A DNA stretch of 64,000 nt from Mycobacteroides salmoniphilum. Lineage in GTDB: Bacteria; Actinomycetota; Actinomycetes; Mycobacteriales; Mycobacteriaceae. The stretch covers positions 124,001 through 188,000 of the forward strand of contig NZ_CP024633.1 of the NCBI RefSeq assembly GCF_004924335.1, written 5' to 3'. The translations under genes and the position numbers were made by a program. Positions 1-7,927 of the stretch are shown here, piece after piece (within the stretch, counting starts at the first letter, position 1; each line of letters opens with the position of its first letter). The notes beneath the pieces were generated by a model. It saw only the letters and a program-made list of their open reading frames with translations. It was not told where the DNA came from and did no database searches.

Positions 1-1
1 C

Positions 2-403
2 AAGCCCGAGGACGCCGAGGCCGAACACACCAAGATCCTGGGCTGGGAGCGTCAGATGCTGGCCCACATTGATGTGCCGTACCGCGTGATCGATGTTGCG
101 GCAGGCGATTTGGGATCATCGGCGGCACGCAAGTTTGACTGTGAGGCGTGGGTGCCGACACAGCAGGCCTACCGCGAACTGACCTCCACCTCCAACTGCA
201 CCACCTTCCAGGCGAGGCGGCTGGCCGTGCGATACCGCGACGAGAACGGTAAGCCGCAAACGGCCGCGACACTCAACGGCACACTGGCGACCACGCGGTG
301 GCTGGTGGCGATCCTGGAGAACCACCAGCTACCCGACGGCAGTGTTCGGGTACCCGCGGCCCTGGTTCCCTTCGTGGGAACCGAAGTGTTGGAACCCACA
401 TGA
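2..403 (+). CDS. serS: Seryl-tRNA synthetase, C-terminal part (5' truncated by window)
   Basis: This is the last 133 residues of a class II seryl-tRNA synthetase, the cytosolic enzyme that charges tRNA-Ser. The reading frame is open from base 2, so the gene begins outside the window. Class II motif 3 surroundings are visible: the segment with [20 protein letters not shown] is the typical SerRS stretch, followed by the [10 protein letters not shown] serine-binding region and the late [18 protein letters not shown] motif with its conserved Arg. The TGA stop overlaps the next start as ATGA. In M. tuberculosis serS (Rv3834c) lies near the start of this same cell-wall supercluster, which fits the downstream gene order. 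Identification is firm; only the start is missing. Confidence 0.95.
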   Translation, partial: KPEDAEAEHTKILGWERQMLAHIDVPYRVIDVAAGDLGSSAARKFDCEAWVPTQQAYRELTSTSNCTTFQARRLAVRYRDENGKPQTAATLNGTLATTRWLVAILENHQLPDGSVRVPAALVPFVGTEVLEPT

Positions 404-1218
404 GCAAGATGCTCGACGTCGAGCTGGACGAATTGCGTAGCTGGTTCGGCTTCGGGGTGGCCGGGAACTTCGCCGGGCATCTCGAACAGGCCGGGGAGTC
501 AGCGGATTTCGTGAATGTGGCGTCAAACGGTGTCGCGCCGAAGGGAATCTTCCCCTGGTACGTGCCCGGTGATGGTGGGTTCCTGGGGCAGTTCCCGCTC
601 TCGCACGATGAGACGGTGCTGCCCGAGAGCGACACTCCGCTGAACCTGCAGATCGAACCCGAGGTGGGGCTGGCATGCCGGGTGCATTGGCGCGGTGACG
701 TCGTCGCCTCACTGGAGCCGTTCGCGCTGGGGGCTTTCAACGACTGCTCGATCCGCCGGCCCAACGCTCCCAAGATCAGTGACAAGAAGAACTGGGGAGC
801 GGCATCCAAAGGCGTTGCGCGACAGTTCTTTGAGGTCAGCGATCTCACTCCCGACGGACCCACCGCCACCCTGCGGCTGAACTGTCACCTGCACACCGCG
901 GACGGACAACAGCACGAGTACGGCGTGGACAGCCCACTGCTTGGATACTCCTACTACGGCGAGGTGCTCCTGGACTGGATCACCGAGCGGCTGGACAACC
1001 AAAAGGGTTCGCCGGACACGCCGCTGGAGGATGTGGGCGCACTCATGGTGGCCGCCGGGCACCCCGCGCATGTGCTGATCGGTATCGGGGCCACCAAGTA
1101 CACGAAACTGGGCGAGTCCACGTATCTACAAGCAGGCGACGAGGCGGTGGTGCGCGTCTACAGCACCGGATCCGCTGAGGCATCCGAGCTGCGGCAGCGG
1201 GTACGCAACGTCCGCTAG
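400..1218 (+). CDS. Uncharacterised protein with FAH-like fold signature (DUF5718-like)
   Basis: This is a 272-residue soluble protein. The ATG at 400 overlaps the serS stop (ATGA), so the two are probably co-transcribed; a longer in-frame start at 298 would run through serS and is rejected. The middle has [10 protein letters not shown] followed by a Lys-rich [14 protein letters not shown] stretch, which recalls the NDxSxRD...K segment of fumarylacetoacetate-hydrolase (FAH) proteins. The C-terminal [14 protein letters not shown] and [13 protein letters not shown] segments resemble the end of that fold, where a product-binding loop precedes 'LxxGDxV'. The canonical FAH metal ligands are not clearly aligned, so a metal-dependent C-C hydrolase activity is only a guess. 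I do not know its substrate. Confidence 0.6.
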   Translation: MSKMLDVELDELRSWFGFGVAGNFAGHLEQAGESADFVNVASNGVAPKGIFPWYVPGDGGFLGQFPLSHDETVLPESDTPLNLQIEPEVGLACRVHWRGDVVASLEPFALGAFNDCSIRRPNAPKISDKKNWGAASKGVARQFFEVSDLTPDGPTATLRLNCHLHTADGQQHEYGVDSPLLGYSYYGEVLLDWITERLDNQKGSPDTPLEDVGALMVAAGHPAHVLIGIGATKYTKLGESTYLQAGDEAVVRVYSTGSAEASELRQRVRNVR

Positions 1219-1265
1219 GTGGGACGGCCGGGTCCGGACTGCTGAGTTCGCGCTAGCGTCGGAAT

Positions 1266-1724
1266 ATGACCGAAGGCGTGACATCGGATTCGTACCGGGA
1301 ACTTTCTGAAAGCGGTGTGCAGAAACACAATAGCCGGATGATCAGGCTGCTCCGCCAGAACAATGGCAAGCTCCCCGGAGTATCCGATGACGAGATGCCG
1401 GTGCTCATCCTGTCGATCACCGGCGCAAAATCGGGAATCGAACGGCTGACACCACTGGGGTACTTTGAGCACGACGGGCGCAGGTTCATTGTGGGGTCCA
1501 ACGGCGGACAGCAGGAACCCCCATCGTGGATCTTCAATGTGCGCACCCATCCCGCGGTGACCGTCGAGATCGTTCCGGACGTCTACAATGCCGTTGTCCG
1601 CGAGTTGGATTCGAGTGAGCGCGACGAGATGTTCCCGGCGCTGGTGGCCAGGTACGCGTTCTTCGGCGACTACCAGTCGCGGATTGACCGGGTGATTCCG
1701 ATGTTCGAGTTGGTACCGGCTTAG
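1266..1724 (+). CDS. Ddn-like deazaflavin (F420)-dependent nitroreductase family protein
   Basis: This 152-residue protein has the split-beta-barrel fold of the Ddn/Rv3547 family, actinobacterial enzymes that use coenzyme F420H2 to reduce quinones or nitro compounds. The evidence is the core ITGAKSGIERLTPLGYF, the family TxGRKSG.xRxxPL box that binds the cofactor phosphates, then RRFIVGSNGGQQEPPSWIFN, the (V)xSxGGxxxxPxWxxNL motif, and finally TVEI. The N-terminal arm, with several Lys/Arg/Gln residues, is the usual quinone- and membrane-interacting helix. The gene converges on namH with a 4-bp overlap of stop codons. The physiological substrate is unknown. Confidence 0.82.
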   Translation: MTEGVTSDSYRELSESGVQKHNSRMIRLLRQNNGKLPGVSDDEMPVLILSITGAKSGIERLTPLGYFEHDGRRFIVGSNGGQQEPPSWIFNVRTHPAVTVEIVPDVYNAVVRELDSSERDEMFPALVARYAFFGDYQSRIDRVIPMFELVPA

Positions 1725-3274
1725 CCGAGCTTCTTGGACCGCAGCTCGTGGCCCTTGGAGGTCAGGCAGCGGCCGGTCTCCAGGTTCCAGTCCCATCCGT
1801 GCAGATTGCAGGTGAGCGTCTTTCCCTCCACCACACCAAATTTCGATAGGTCGGCCTTCAGGTGTGGGCAGCGGCGCTGTATCTCCCAGCCATCCAGGGT
1901 GATCGAGGCACTGTCGTCATGGGCCTCGGCGAACCAACCGTCGGCGTAGGCGATGCGCTCGTTGGTGAGGCATTTGAAGAAGGTGTACAGATACTCGTTG
2001 TAGCCGCCCACCCGCCAGGCCTTGAATCGGGTGGACAAGAAGATGGTGTTCACCCAGTCCGGTTCGGCATCGCGCAGCACCGTGCGTACCAGCTCAGGCG
2101 CGATCTCGAAGCCATAGCGGTACTTCTCGTTAGGAATCGGTTCGCGGACAATGCGTTTAGGAAAATCGAGCACCACGGTCTCGGCGCCGAGGCGCAGTTC
2201 CACGGGATAGCCGATGCCGTCGCAGATCTGGTCGGTCTGCGCCATGATCGGCTCGAACGTGGCGCGCAGCGGCTCCAGCAGTCGTTCGCCCGTAGCGGGC
2301 GCCCAGGAGGCTTTCTCGGCGGCTAGCACGGGAGCCATCCGTTGGGCGTATTCCTCGATGTATGCGGCCTTCCCGGCGCCGAAGATGTGCTCGGCCTCTT
2401 CGTCCGATACCGGGTGTACCAGCGAATTCAATTCGGAGGCAGTGAAATCGGCGATCGTACCGGGAATCATCAGCAGACCCCTGTCGTGGCCGTGCTGTCG
2501 CATCTGGTCCAGGAACACCAGCTGGTCCGGGAAGATGTTCGCCGGATCACCGCGGTCGTCGTTGAGGTCACGCAGCTCTGCATCCAGAAAACACGGCGGT
2601 CCGGCAGACGGGATCACCCAGGTGGCGCCGACCTGTGCGATGTACTGGCGGCACCGGTCCATCTGCCGTTGCCGCTTCTGGGTGCCAAAGGCCTCCTTGG
2701 CGCGGACGGGCATGTCGTAGACCATCGGGTACCAGATGGCCCCCGAGTACTGCAGCATGTGCACGTCGATATGACCGAACTCTTCGGCCAGCACATCGAG
2801 GTCGACGGGGCGGGCGTCGTTCATGTTAAAAGCCGTAGTGGTGCCGTCAGACACCACGAGCCCGGAGTCGCCGATGGGCCCGTCGGCGGGTGCTCTCAGC
2901 GCGATGATCATGATGTCCAGATCGCCCTTGGGGCCGCTCACACGGTGCTTCACTGAGGTCTCGGTCTCCACGAATGTGTGGAAACCCAGCCCTTCGAGCT
3001 CGCGCTTCAGGTCCGGTACCGGATAGTCGGGCAGCAGCACCACCGCGTCCTTGTTGACGTGGTCGGTCAGATTCTTCGGGTCGTAGTGGTCCTTGTGCAG
3101 ATGCGAGACGTAGAGGTAGTCGCAGTTCCCGAGTCGGTCCCAGTCCAGGGTGCTGTTATCGGGGAACGGGAACCAGGAAGCGAAGTACGCGGGGTTGACC
3201 CAGGGGTCGCAGAGGATGCTGCCCGCAGCCGTCTCGATGAAGAATCCGGCGTGGCCGACACTGGTGACTCGCAT
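1721..3274 (-). CDS. namH: UDP-MurNAc hydroxylase NamH (metallo-beta-lactamase fold plus Rieske domain)
   Basis: This 517-residue protein corresponds to Rv3818. NamH hydroxylates the N-acetyl group of UDP-MurNAc to give UDP-N-glycolylmuramate, the modified peptidoglycan precursor of mycobacteria; it acts in the cytosol. The N-terminal domain has a metallo-beta-lactamase signature, HLHKDH at residues 58-63. The C-terminus is a Rieske [2Fe-2S] domain with ligands C469, H471, C489 and H492 in RRCPHL and TCNLHGW. Length and domain order match the M. tuberculosis protein. The gene is divergent from a MarR regulator, with about 100 bp of AT-richer sequence between them, which could place namH under that regulator. 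Assignment is by domain architecture and genomic position. Confidence 0.88.
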   Translation of the reverse strand: MRVTSVGHAGFFIETAAGSILCDPWVNPAYFASWFPFPDNSTLDWDRLGNCDYLYVSHLHKDHYDPKNLTDHVNKDAVVLLPDYPVPDLKRELEGLGFHTFVETETSVKHRVSGPKGDLDIMIIALRAPADGPIGDSGLVVSDGTTTAFNMNDARPVDLDVLAEEFGHIDVHMLQYSGAIWYPMVYDMPVRAKEAFGTQKRQRQMDRCRQYIAQVGATWVIPSAGPPCFLDAELRDLNDDRGDPANIFPDQLVFLDQMRQHGHDRGLLMIPGTIADFTASELNSLVHPVSDEEAEHIFGAGKAAYIEEYAQRMAPVLAAEKASWAPATGERLLEPLRATFEPIMAQTDQICDGIGYPVELRLGAETVVLDFPKRIVREPIPNEKYRYGFEIAPELVRTVLRDAEPDWVNTIFLSTRFKAWRVGGYNEYLYTFFKCLTNERIAYADGWFAEAHDDSASITLDGWEIQRRCPHLKADLSKFGVVEGKTLTCNLHGWDWNLETGRCLTSKGHELRSKKLG

Positions 3275-3378
3275 GACCCCCAGCCTATCGAGCTGCGATT
3301 ACGGTGCAAAAAGGTGCGTAAGACGCCGGAAAATGCATCAAAATCCCCTTGTATAGAGACGCTACGTAAAATCGGCCT

Positions 3379-3858
3379 GTGTCCACTGCCGATGGCCTCA
3401 CTGCCGACGTACTGACCGTGATCGCGCGGCTTAACCGCTGGGTATCCAGCCAGGCCGAGCTGCCTGTACCCACCGCGCAGGCGCGGCTGCTGGCACTCGT
3501 GGGTGAGATGGAGGACGCGCGGATCTCGGACCTGGCTCAGGCCGACCACTGCAGCCAGCCCACCATGACCGTGCAGTTGAAGCGGCTCCAGGATGTCGGG
3601 TACGTCGAGCGACGGGTGGATTCCGCCGACAAGCGGGCGCAGCGCATCAAGCTGACCGCACGGGGACGCGAGGCTCTTGTTGCCATGCGCGCGCAGCGGC
3701 AGCGCGTTCTGGATCCGTGGCTGAGCACGCTGCCGTCCGATGAGCAGCGCACGCTTGCCGAGGCCGCCAGGATCCTCGGAGGCCTCACCCGCCGGATGGC
3801 TGCGCAGGTCGATCGGTCACCAGACCCCGACGACGTATTCCCACAGGGCAAGGGATAG
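3379..3858 (+). CDS. MarR-family transcriptional regulator
   Basis: This 159-residue winged-helix protein starts at a GTG. The HTH is seen in RISDLAQADHCSQPTMTVQLKRLQDVGYVER, presented here as recognition helix QPTMTVQLKRL, followed by the wing with VDSADKRAQRIKLTARG; the DxRxxR pattern is the MarR hallmark. A C-terminal helix completes the dimer interface. It is transcribed divergently from namH, so the shared 104-bp region is the obvious place for its operator, though I see no strong palindrome there. Its 3' end overlaps the convergent small membrane gene by about 40 bp. The ligand is unknown. Confidence 0.85.
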   Translation: MSTADGLTADVLTVIARLNRWVSSQAELPVPTAQARLLALVGEMEDARISDLAQADHCSQPTMTVQLKRLQDVGYVERRVDSADKRAQRIKLTARGREALVAMRAQRQRVLDPWLSTLPSDEQRTLAEAARILGGLTRRMAAQVDRSPDPDDVFPQGKG

Positions 3859-4161
3859 CGCGCCCAATAGCGCGACGACGAACGAGGCACCGACCGTGTA
3901 GGGCACCGCATGGTGTGGTCGGAGCCGTTGCGCCGTCAGACCGGCTCCGGCCCCGAAGCCGCCGATGACGGCGAAACCGCCCAGCACCAAGTAGAAAACG
4001 GCGCCAAACATCGCTGCCCAGATATTGGCTGGACCGCTGACGTAACCCGCCATCGGCACCGGAAACCGGTATGCGACCGCAGTCAGCGCCGCCGCGATAG
4101 GACCGAATCCGATCGCGCAGGCCGCGCCCAGTACCGCACAGCGCATGTCCCGTTGCATCAT
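3817..4161 (-). CDS. Small hydrophobic membrane protein, unknown function
   Basis: This 114-residue protein has about four predicted transmembrane segments (AVLGAACAIGFGPIAAALTA, the AAMFGAVFYLVLGGFAVIGG segment, and the final SFVVALLGALSLALWEYVV). The ATG at 4161 overlaps the stop of the upstream AAA ATPase gene (ATGA), so they are translationally coupled. A longer in-frame start at 4251 lies inside the ATPase gene and is rejected. The 3' end overlaps the convergent MarR gene. No family is recognised. Pairing with an ABC-like ATPase suggests a shared process but does not show one. Confidence 0.62.
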   Translation of the reverse strand: MMQRDMRCAVLGAACAIGFGPIAAALTAVAYRFPVPMAGYVSGPANIWAAMFGAVFYLVLGGFAVIGGFGAGAGLTAQRLRPHHAVPYTVGASFVVALLGALSLALWEYVVGVW

Positions 4162-5012
4162 TCGGCCTCGAACAAGTGCCGCAGATAGACGCGCGGATCG
4201 GAAAGAAAACGCTGCCAGTGCCCCACCATCTCCAGATCGTTCCAATCGCATTGCTGCACACCATCTTCCCCGAACTCCAGGATGGTGGCGCCAGGAAATG
4301 CCGCGAGCACGGGGGAGTGGGTGGCCATGATGACCTGAGATCCCGCGGCGACCACGGCGTCGAGCATCGCCATCAATTGCAGGGACGAGGTGAAGGACAG
4401 TGCCGCCTCGGGTTCGTCGAGGATGAACAGCCCGCGCTCCATGTCGCGTTCGGCAAGGAACGCCAGAAACGACTCGCCATGCGAGCGCTCATTGAGCCTG
4501 CCGTCGAAGATCTGTTCCGGGGTGCGTTGGTCGACCGTCGTGAACAGCTGGTGCATCGCCTCGGCGCGTAAGAAACAGCCCCCGCCGGGACGCGGGTGCT
4601 CGGCATCGAAGGTGACGGCCCACGAGAGATCGGTGTCTTCACGGCCGGGTGGTGGCGCCCAGTATTTGACCGCACCCGGAAGCCGCACCGGGTTGCCTAG
4701 GGGGTCGATACCTCCCCATGACGTGGCCACCGACTCCAGGAACGTGGACTTGCCCGAGCCGTTCTCCCCGACGATCACGGTGACGCCGGTGGTCAACCGA
4801 AGAGGCTCTCTCGCGATCTGTGCTATCGCAGGAATTTCCAAATACCAAGCATCGGGCTGCTTTTCACGATTGATCGCGATCTGGCGCAGGATCACTCGTC
4901 GATGGTATCGGGACTCGTCCTTCTCAGGGAGAGGGATGTACTCTGGAGAACATTCTGAAAAACAGAATGCTCCTATCGCTAGAAACCGTTGGACCTGGGG
5001 TTTCTCGCGCAC
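4158..5012 (-). CDS. AAA family ATPase (ABC/SMC-like ATP-binding protein)
   Basis: This 284-residue ATPase is of the single-domain SMC/ABC-like AAA class. Walker A is GENGSGKST at residues 82-90. Walker B is LFILDEPEAAL, followed by the switch histidine in IMATHSPVLAAFPGATILEF. Such proteins are cytosolic and often partner a nuclease or membrane protein; here only the small membrane protein follows. The ATG at 5012 gives an N-terminal extension of about 39 residues that looks unlike the family. A GTG at 4895 (VILRQIAINRE) is a credible alternative start. The substrate is unknown. The gene is divergent from the nitronate monooxygenase. Confidence 0.72.
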   Translation of the reverse strand: MREKPQVQRFLAIGAFCFSECSPEYIPLPEKDESRYHRRVILRQIAINREKQPDAWYLEIPAIAQIAREPLRLTTGVTVIVGENGSGKSTFLESVATSWGGIDPLGNPVRLPGAVKYWAPPPGREDTDLSWAVTFDAEHPRPGGGCFLRAEAMHQLFTTVDQRTPEQIFDGRLNERSHGESFLAFLAERDMERGLFILDEPEAALSFTSSLQLMAMLDAVVAAGSQVIMATHSPVLAAFPGATILEFGEDGVQQCDWNDLEMVGHWQRFLSDPRVYLRHLFEAE

Positions 5013-5025
5013 CTACGGTTGAGAC

Positions 5026-6006
5026 ATGACCTTGAAAACTCGGTTGACCCACCATTTAGGCATCGAGCATCCGGTGGTCCTGGCGCCGATGGATGATGTT
5101 GCCGATGCGCGCCTTGCTAGCGCCGTCGGCGCGGCAGGTGGGCTGGGCCTACTCGGTGGCGGCTACACGAACGAGGCGTGGGTTCGCCAACAGTTTGAGC
5201 GGGCGCGGGGCGCCGTGGGATGCGGGTTCATCACCTGGACCCTGAACGGCAACGAGGATGTCCTTGATTTCGTGTTGGAACAGAGTCCCGCAGCGATTTT
5301 CCTGTCATTCGGAGACCCCGCGCCCTATGCGCCGCGGATCCGCGCCGCCGGGGTGCCACTGATCTGCCAGGTCCACAACATCGAGCAGGCGTTCCGGGCC
5401 GTCGAGGTGGGTGCCGACGTCATCGCCGCCCAGGGGGGAGAAGCGGGCGGACACGGGGCAGGACAACGATCGACGTTCACCCTGGTGCCCGAGATCGTGG
5501 ACGTCGTCGCGAAGAATGCGCCTCAGGTCCTGGTGTTGGCGGCCGGCGGAGTGGCCGATGGCCGCGGTCTGGCGGCAGCGCTGGCTCTGGGCGCCGACGG
5601 GGCCTTGGTAGGGACGCGCTTTCTGGCCGCGCAGGAAGCGGCAATCTCTCGAGCCGCCCAGCAGTCTGCCCTTCAGGCCGGCGGCGACGACACCATCCGC
5701 CAACACGTCTATGACATTGTGCGCGGCAAGAGTTGGCCGTCCGCGTACAGCGGCAGGGTATTGCGCAACGACTTCGTCAACAGGTGGCACGGCCACGAAG
5801 CCGAGCTCGTCCGGCATCTCGACCGGGCCCGTGCCGATTACCAGACAGGTTTGGCCGGTGCGGATTACACCGTCGCGAATCTGATCGTCGGCGAGGGCAT
5901 TGGGCAGATACGGAGTATCGAGAGTGCCGCCGACATCATCCATTCCATGGTGGCCCAGGCCGCCGCTATCAACCCGACACACCAAGGAGTCAGCCCATGC
6001 CGCTAG
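5026..6006 (+). CDS. Nitronate monooxygenase / 2-nitropropane dioxygenase-like flavoenzyme
   Basis: This 326-residue FMN-dependent TIM barrel would oxidise alkyl nitronates or a related anionic substrate in the cytosol. Diagnostic pieces are LAPMDDVADARLASAVGAAGG near the N-terminus (quoted here as APMDDVADARL), the central AAQGGEAGGHGAG loop carrying the catalytic His, and the phosphate-binding VLAAGGVADGRG and ALVGTRFLAAQE segments. The gene overlaps the following tautomerase gene by 10 bp and probably forms an operon with it and the LysR gene. A related NMO-type flavoenzyme with another substrate cannot be excluded. Confidence 0.83.
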   Translation: MTLKTRLTHHLGIEHPVVLAPMDDVADARLASAVGAAGGLGLLGGGYTNEAWVRQQFERARGAVGCGFITWTLNGNEDVLDFVLEQSPAAIFLSFGDPAPYAPRIRAAGVPLICQVHNIEQAFRAVEVGADVIAAQGGEAGGHGAGQRSTFTLVPEIVDVVAKNAPQVLVLAAGGVADGRGLAAALALGADGALVGTRFLAAQEAAISRAAQQSALQAGGDDTIRQHVYDIVRGKSWPSAYSGRVLRNDFVNRWHGHEAELVRHLDRARADYQTGLAGADYTVANLIVGEGIGQIRSIESAADIIHSMVAQAAAINPTHQGVSPCR

Positions 6007-6410
6007 TGCGTATCGACGTCACCTCGGATCGGACGCGCGAACAGCAGCGCGCCATCGCCGACGCGGTGCACGAGGCCCTGGTCGAAGTCTTGAAAATCCC
6101 TGTGCGCGACCGATTCCAGATCATTACGGGGCATGACTCGGCGGATATCATCGCCGAAGATGCGGGACTGGGATTCCACCGATCGGCGCAGGTGGTGATC
6201 GTGCACATCTTCACCCAAGCCGGCCGGACGACGGAGACCAAACAGAAGGTCTTCTCGGCGCTGGCCGTGAAGCTGGCCGCCGTTGGCGTGGCGGGCGCGG
6301 ATCTGTTCGTGGCGATCAGCGAAAACGGGTCGCAGGATTGGTCTTTCGGCTTCGGGCAGGCGCAATACGTCACCGGCGAGCTGGCCGTTCCGGCCGCCGC
6401 GAGTGCGTGA
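5997..6410 (+). CDS. Tautomerase family protein (4-oxalocrotonate tautomerase-like)
   Basis: This 137-residue protein starts at ATG 5997 behind an AAGGAG ribosome-binding site at about 5984. Removal of Met exposes Pro1 (MPLVRIDVTS), the catalytic base of the tautomerase superfamily. The beta-alpha-beta pattern with EALVEVLKIPVRDRFQII and QDWSFGFGQAQY resembles the Tautomerase_2 group. These enzymes interconvert keto and enol forms of small acids. Overlap with the nitronate monooxygenase gene suggests coupled translation and a short degradative step in which both act on an unstable enolate or nitronate. The substrate is not known. Confidence 0.8.
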   Translation: MPLVRIDVTSDRTREQQRAIADAVHEALVEVLKIPVRDRFQIITGHDSADIIAEDAGLGFHRSAQVVIVHIFTQAGRTTETKQKVFSALAVKLAAVGVAGADLFVAISENGSQDWSFGFGQAQYVTGELAVPAAASA

Positions 6411-6422
6411 TCGACTCCGGTC

Positions 6423-7316
6423 ATGGAGCTCAGTGACATCACGCATTTCCTCGCGGTTGCCGGGGCCGGCGGTATCTCTCATGCGGCGAAGCGGCTCCAC
6501 ACCGTGCAGTCGAATGTCAGCACCCACATCAAGGCGCTGGAAGACGAACTCGGCGTCGAGCTGTTTCGTCGGCACGCGCGGGGAGTGACCCTGACCAACG
6601 CGGGGGAAGCCTTTCTCCCGTATGCCGAGCGCATCACGGCACTGCTGAGAGAAGCCGCTCAAGTGGTCGGCGATGAGGCCGAACCCACCGGGACGCTGGC
6701 GATCGGCGCCATGGAAACCACGGCAGGCCTGCGCCTGCCCGGCATTCTGGCCGCGTATGCGGCGCACTGCCCGCGAGTCGATTTCACACTCACCACGGGT
6801 ACCACGGCCGAGCTGACCGATATGGTGAACGATCATCGGCTCGATGGCGGGTTTATCTGTGGCCCCGTCGAGCATGATTCCCTGACAACGGATTTGGCTT
6901 TCGTGGAAGAGCTGGTACTGGTCACCGCCCAGCACCGCGCCGATATCCGGGAAGTCTTGGATAGGTCGGCGCGGATGCTCGTCTTCCGCAACGGCTGCGC
7001 CTATCGCGACAGGCTGCACGAGGTCTTTGTCGACCATGGCATCGCAGCCCCTCAGGTCCTTGAATTCGGGAGTCTGGAAGGAATTCTCGGATGTGTCGCG
7101 GCGGATATGGGTGCGACGCTACTTCCGGTCGCGGTCGTCACGGCATCGCAGCGTGCCTCCGCACTGCGTGTGCACCAGCTGCCGCCCGTCCAGGCCCGAG
7201 TCGAAACGCTGTTTGTCCGTCGTGCGGACTCGGCCGTCTCACCGGCGATGTCGCAGTTCCTGCGTCACCTGCAGCGCGCCGATACACCGGTGATGCTGCG
7301 ATCGGTCGCGCGGTGA
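6423..7316 (+). CDS. LysR-family transcriptional regulator
   Basis: This 297-residue regulator has the LysR N-terminal HTH (FLAVAGAGGISHAAKRLHTV, then QSNVSTHIKALEDELGVELF). The periplasmic-binding-like effector domain begins at about residue 90 (LAIGAMETTAGLRLPGIL). It starts 12 bp after the tautomerase stop, which is unusual because LysR genes more often face their target. It therefore probably belongs to the same transcript as the oxygenase and tautomerase and may autoregulate the set. The effector is unknown. Confidence 0.88.
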   Translation: MELSDITHFLAVAGAGGISHAAKRLHTVQSNVSTHIKALEDELGVELFRRHARGVTLTNAGEAFLPYAERITALLREAAQVVGDEAEPTGTLAIGAMETTAGLRLPGILAAYAAHCPRVDFTLTTGTTAELTDMVNDHRLDGGFICGPVEHDSLTTDLAFVEELVLVTAQHRADIREVLDRSARMLVFRNGCAYRDRLHEVFVDHGIAAPQVLEFGSLEGILGCVAADMGATLLPVAVVTASQRASALRVHQLPPVQARVETLFVRRADSAVSPAMSQFLRHLQRADTPVMLRSVAR

Positions 7317-7880
7317 TCACTCGTAGCGCCCGTATCCGGTGATACCCGAATCATCGGCGGCCACATAGGTCGACAACCCGACTCCCCTGCCCTCGCCGCC
7401 GCCGACCGTGGTCAGGGTGCCGTTGTCGTTGATCAGGACGATGTTGACATGCTGGCCCTTCGGGCTCGGCTCGTCGTACAGCACCATGTCGCCCGGCTTC
7501 GGTGCGTACTCGGGGGTCTCGTAGCGCCCTTGATCCTTGAGATACGCGGTGAGCGTCAACACCCCCGGAATGCGCCAGTTCCCGGAGTTCGGGTTGGCGA
7601 ACGGGCGGCCGGACTCACGCATCACCCAACTGGTGAAGTCGGCGCACCACGGCTCGTCATTGCCCTCCGAGTACTTCACCATCCCGGCCTGCTCGGCGTA
7701 TTCCTGCCCGAGGATCCGCACCACTGCCGCCCGTCCGGGGGTCAGCGCGGTGGTATCGACGGTGGGAAATGCCGGGCTCGCGGTGCGGGAACGGTAGAAA
7801 CCGATGGCGCCGCCCGCCGCCACCACCAGGGTTGCGACGAGTGCAACCAGTAACAGGGCCCGGCGGGTCGACAGACGCAT
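7317..7880 (-). CDS. Exported or membrane-anchored CHAP-domain cysteine hydrolase
   Basis: This 187-residue protein has an N-terminal signal or anchor (MRLSTRRALLLVALVATLVV). A CHAP (NlpC/P60-like) amidohydrolase domain follows, with nucleophile Cys79 in EPWCADF and catalytic His144 in GQHVNIVLI. CHAP enzymes cleave peptidoglycan peptides or amide bonds in the cell wall. The ATG at 7880 is chosen over the longer in-frame start at 7946 because it places the signal sequence at the N-terminus and avoids the upstream gene. It lies 47 bp downstream of the APH-like gene on the same strand and is probably co-transcribed. Its 3' end abuts the convergent LysR gene. Confidence 0.78.
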   Translation of the reverse strand: MRLSTRRALLLVALVATLVVAAGGAIGFYRSRTASPAFPTVDTTALTPGRAAVVRILGQEYAEQAGMVKYSEGNDEPWCADFTSWVMRESGRPFANPNSGNWRIPGVLTLTAYLKDQGRYETPEYAPKPGDMVLYDEPSPKGQHVNIVLINDNGTLTTVGGGEGRGVGLSTYVAADDSGITGYGRYE

Positions 7881-7927
7881 GCGATCCAGATTACGGAAAT
7901 TTGCCGCGGGGCCGCTTCTAGGCAGGG

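Noticed and set aside
298..399. Upstream in-frame extension of the FAH-like gene
   Set aside because: It runs through the serS 3' end in another frame and has no ribosome-binding site; the ATGA overlap at 400 is the better start.
3275..3378. MarR operator palindrome between namH and the MarR gene
   Set aside because: Only weak partial symmetry around GTATAG...CTACGTA; not strong enough to report as a site.
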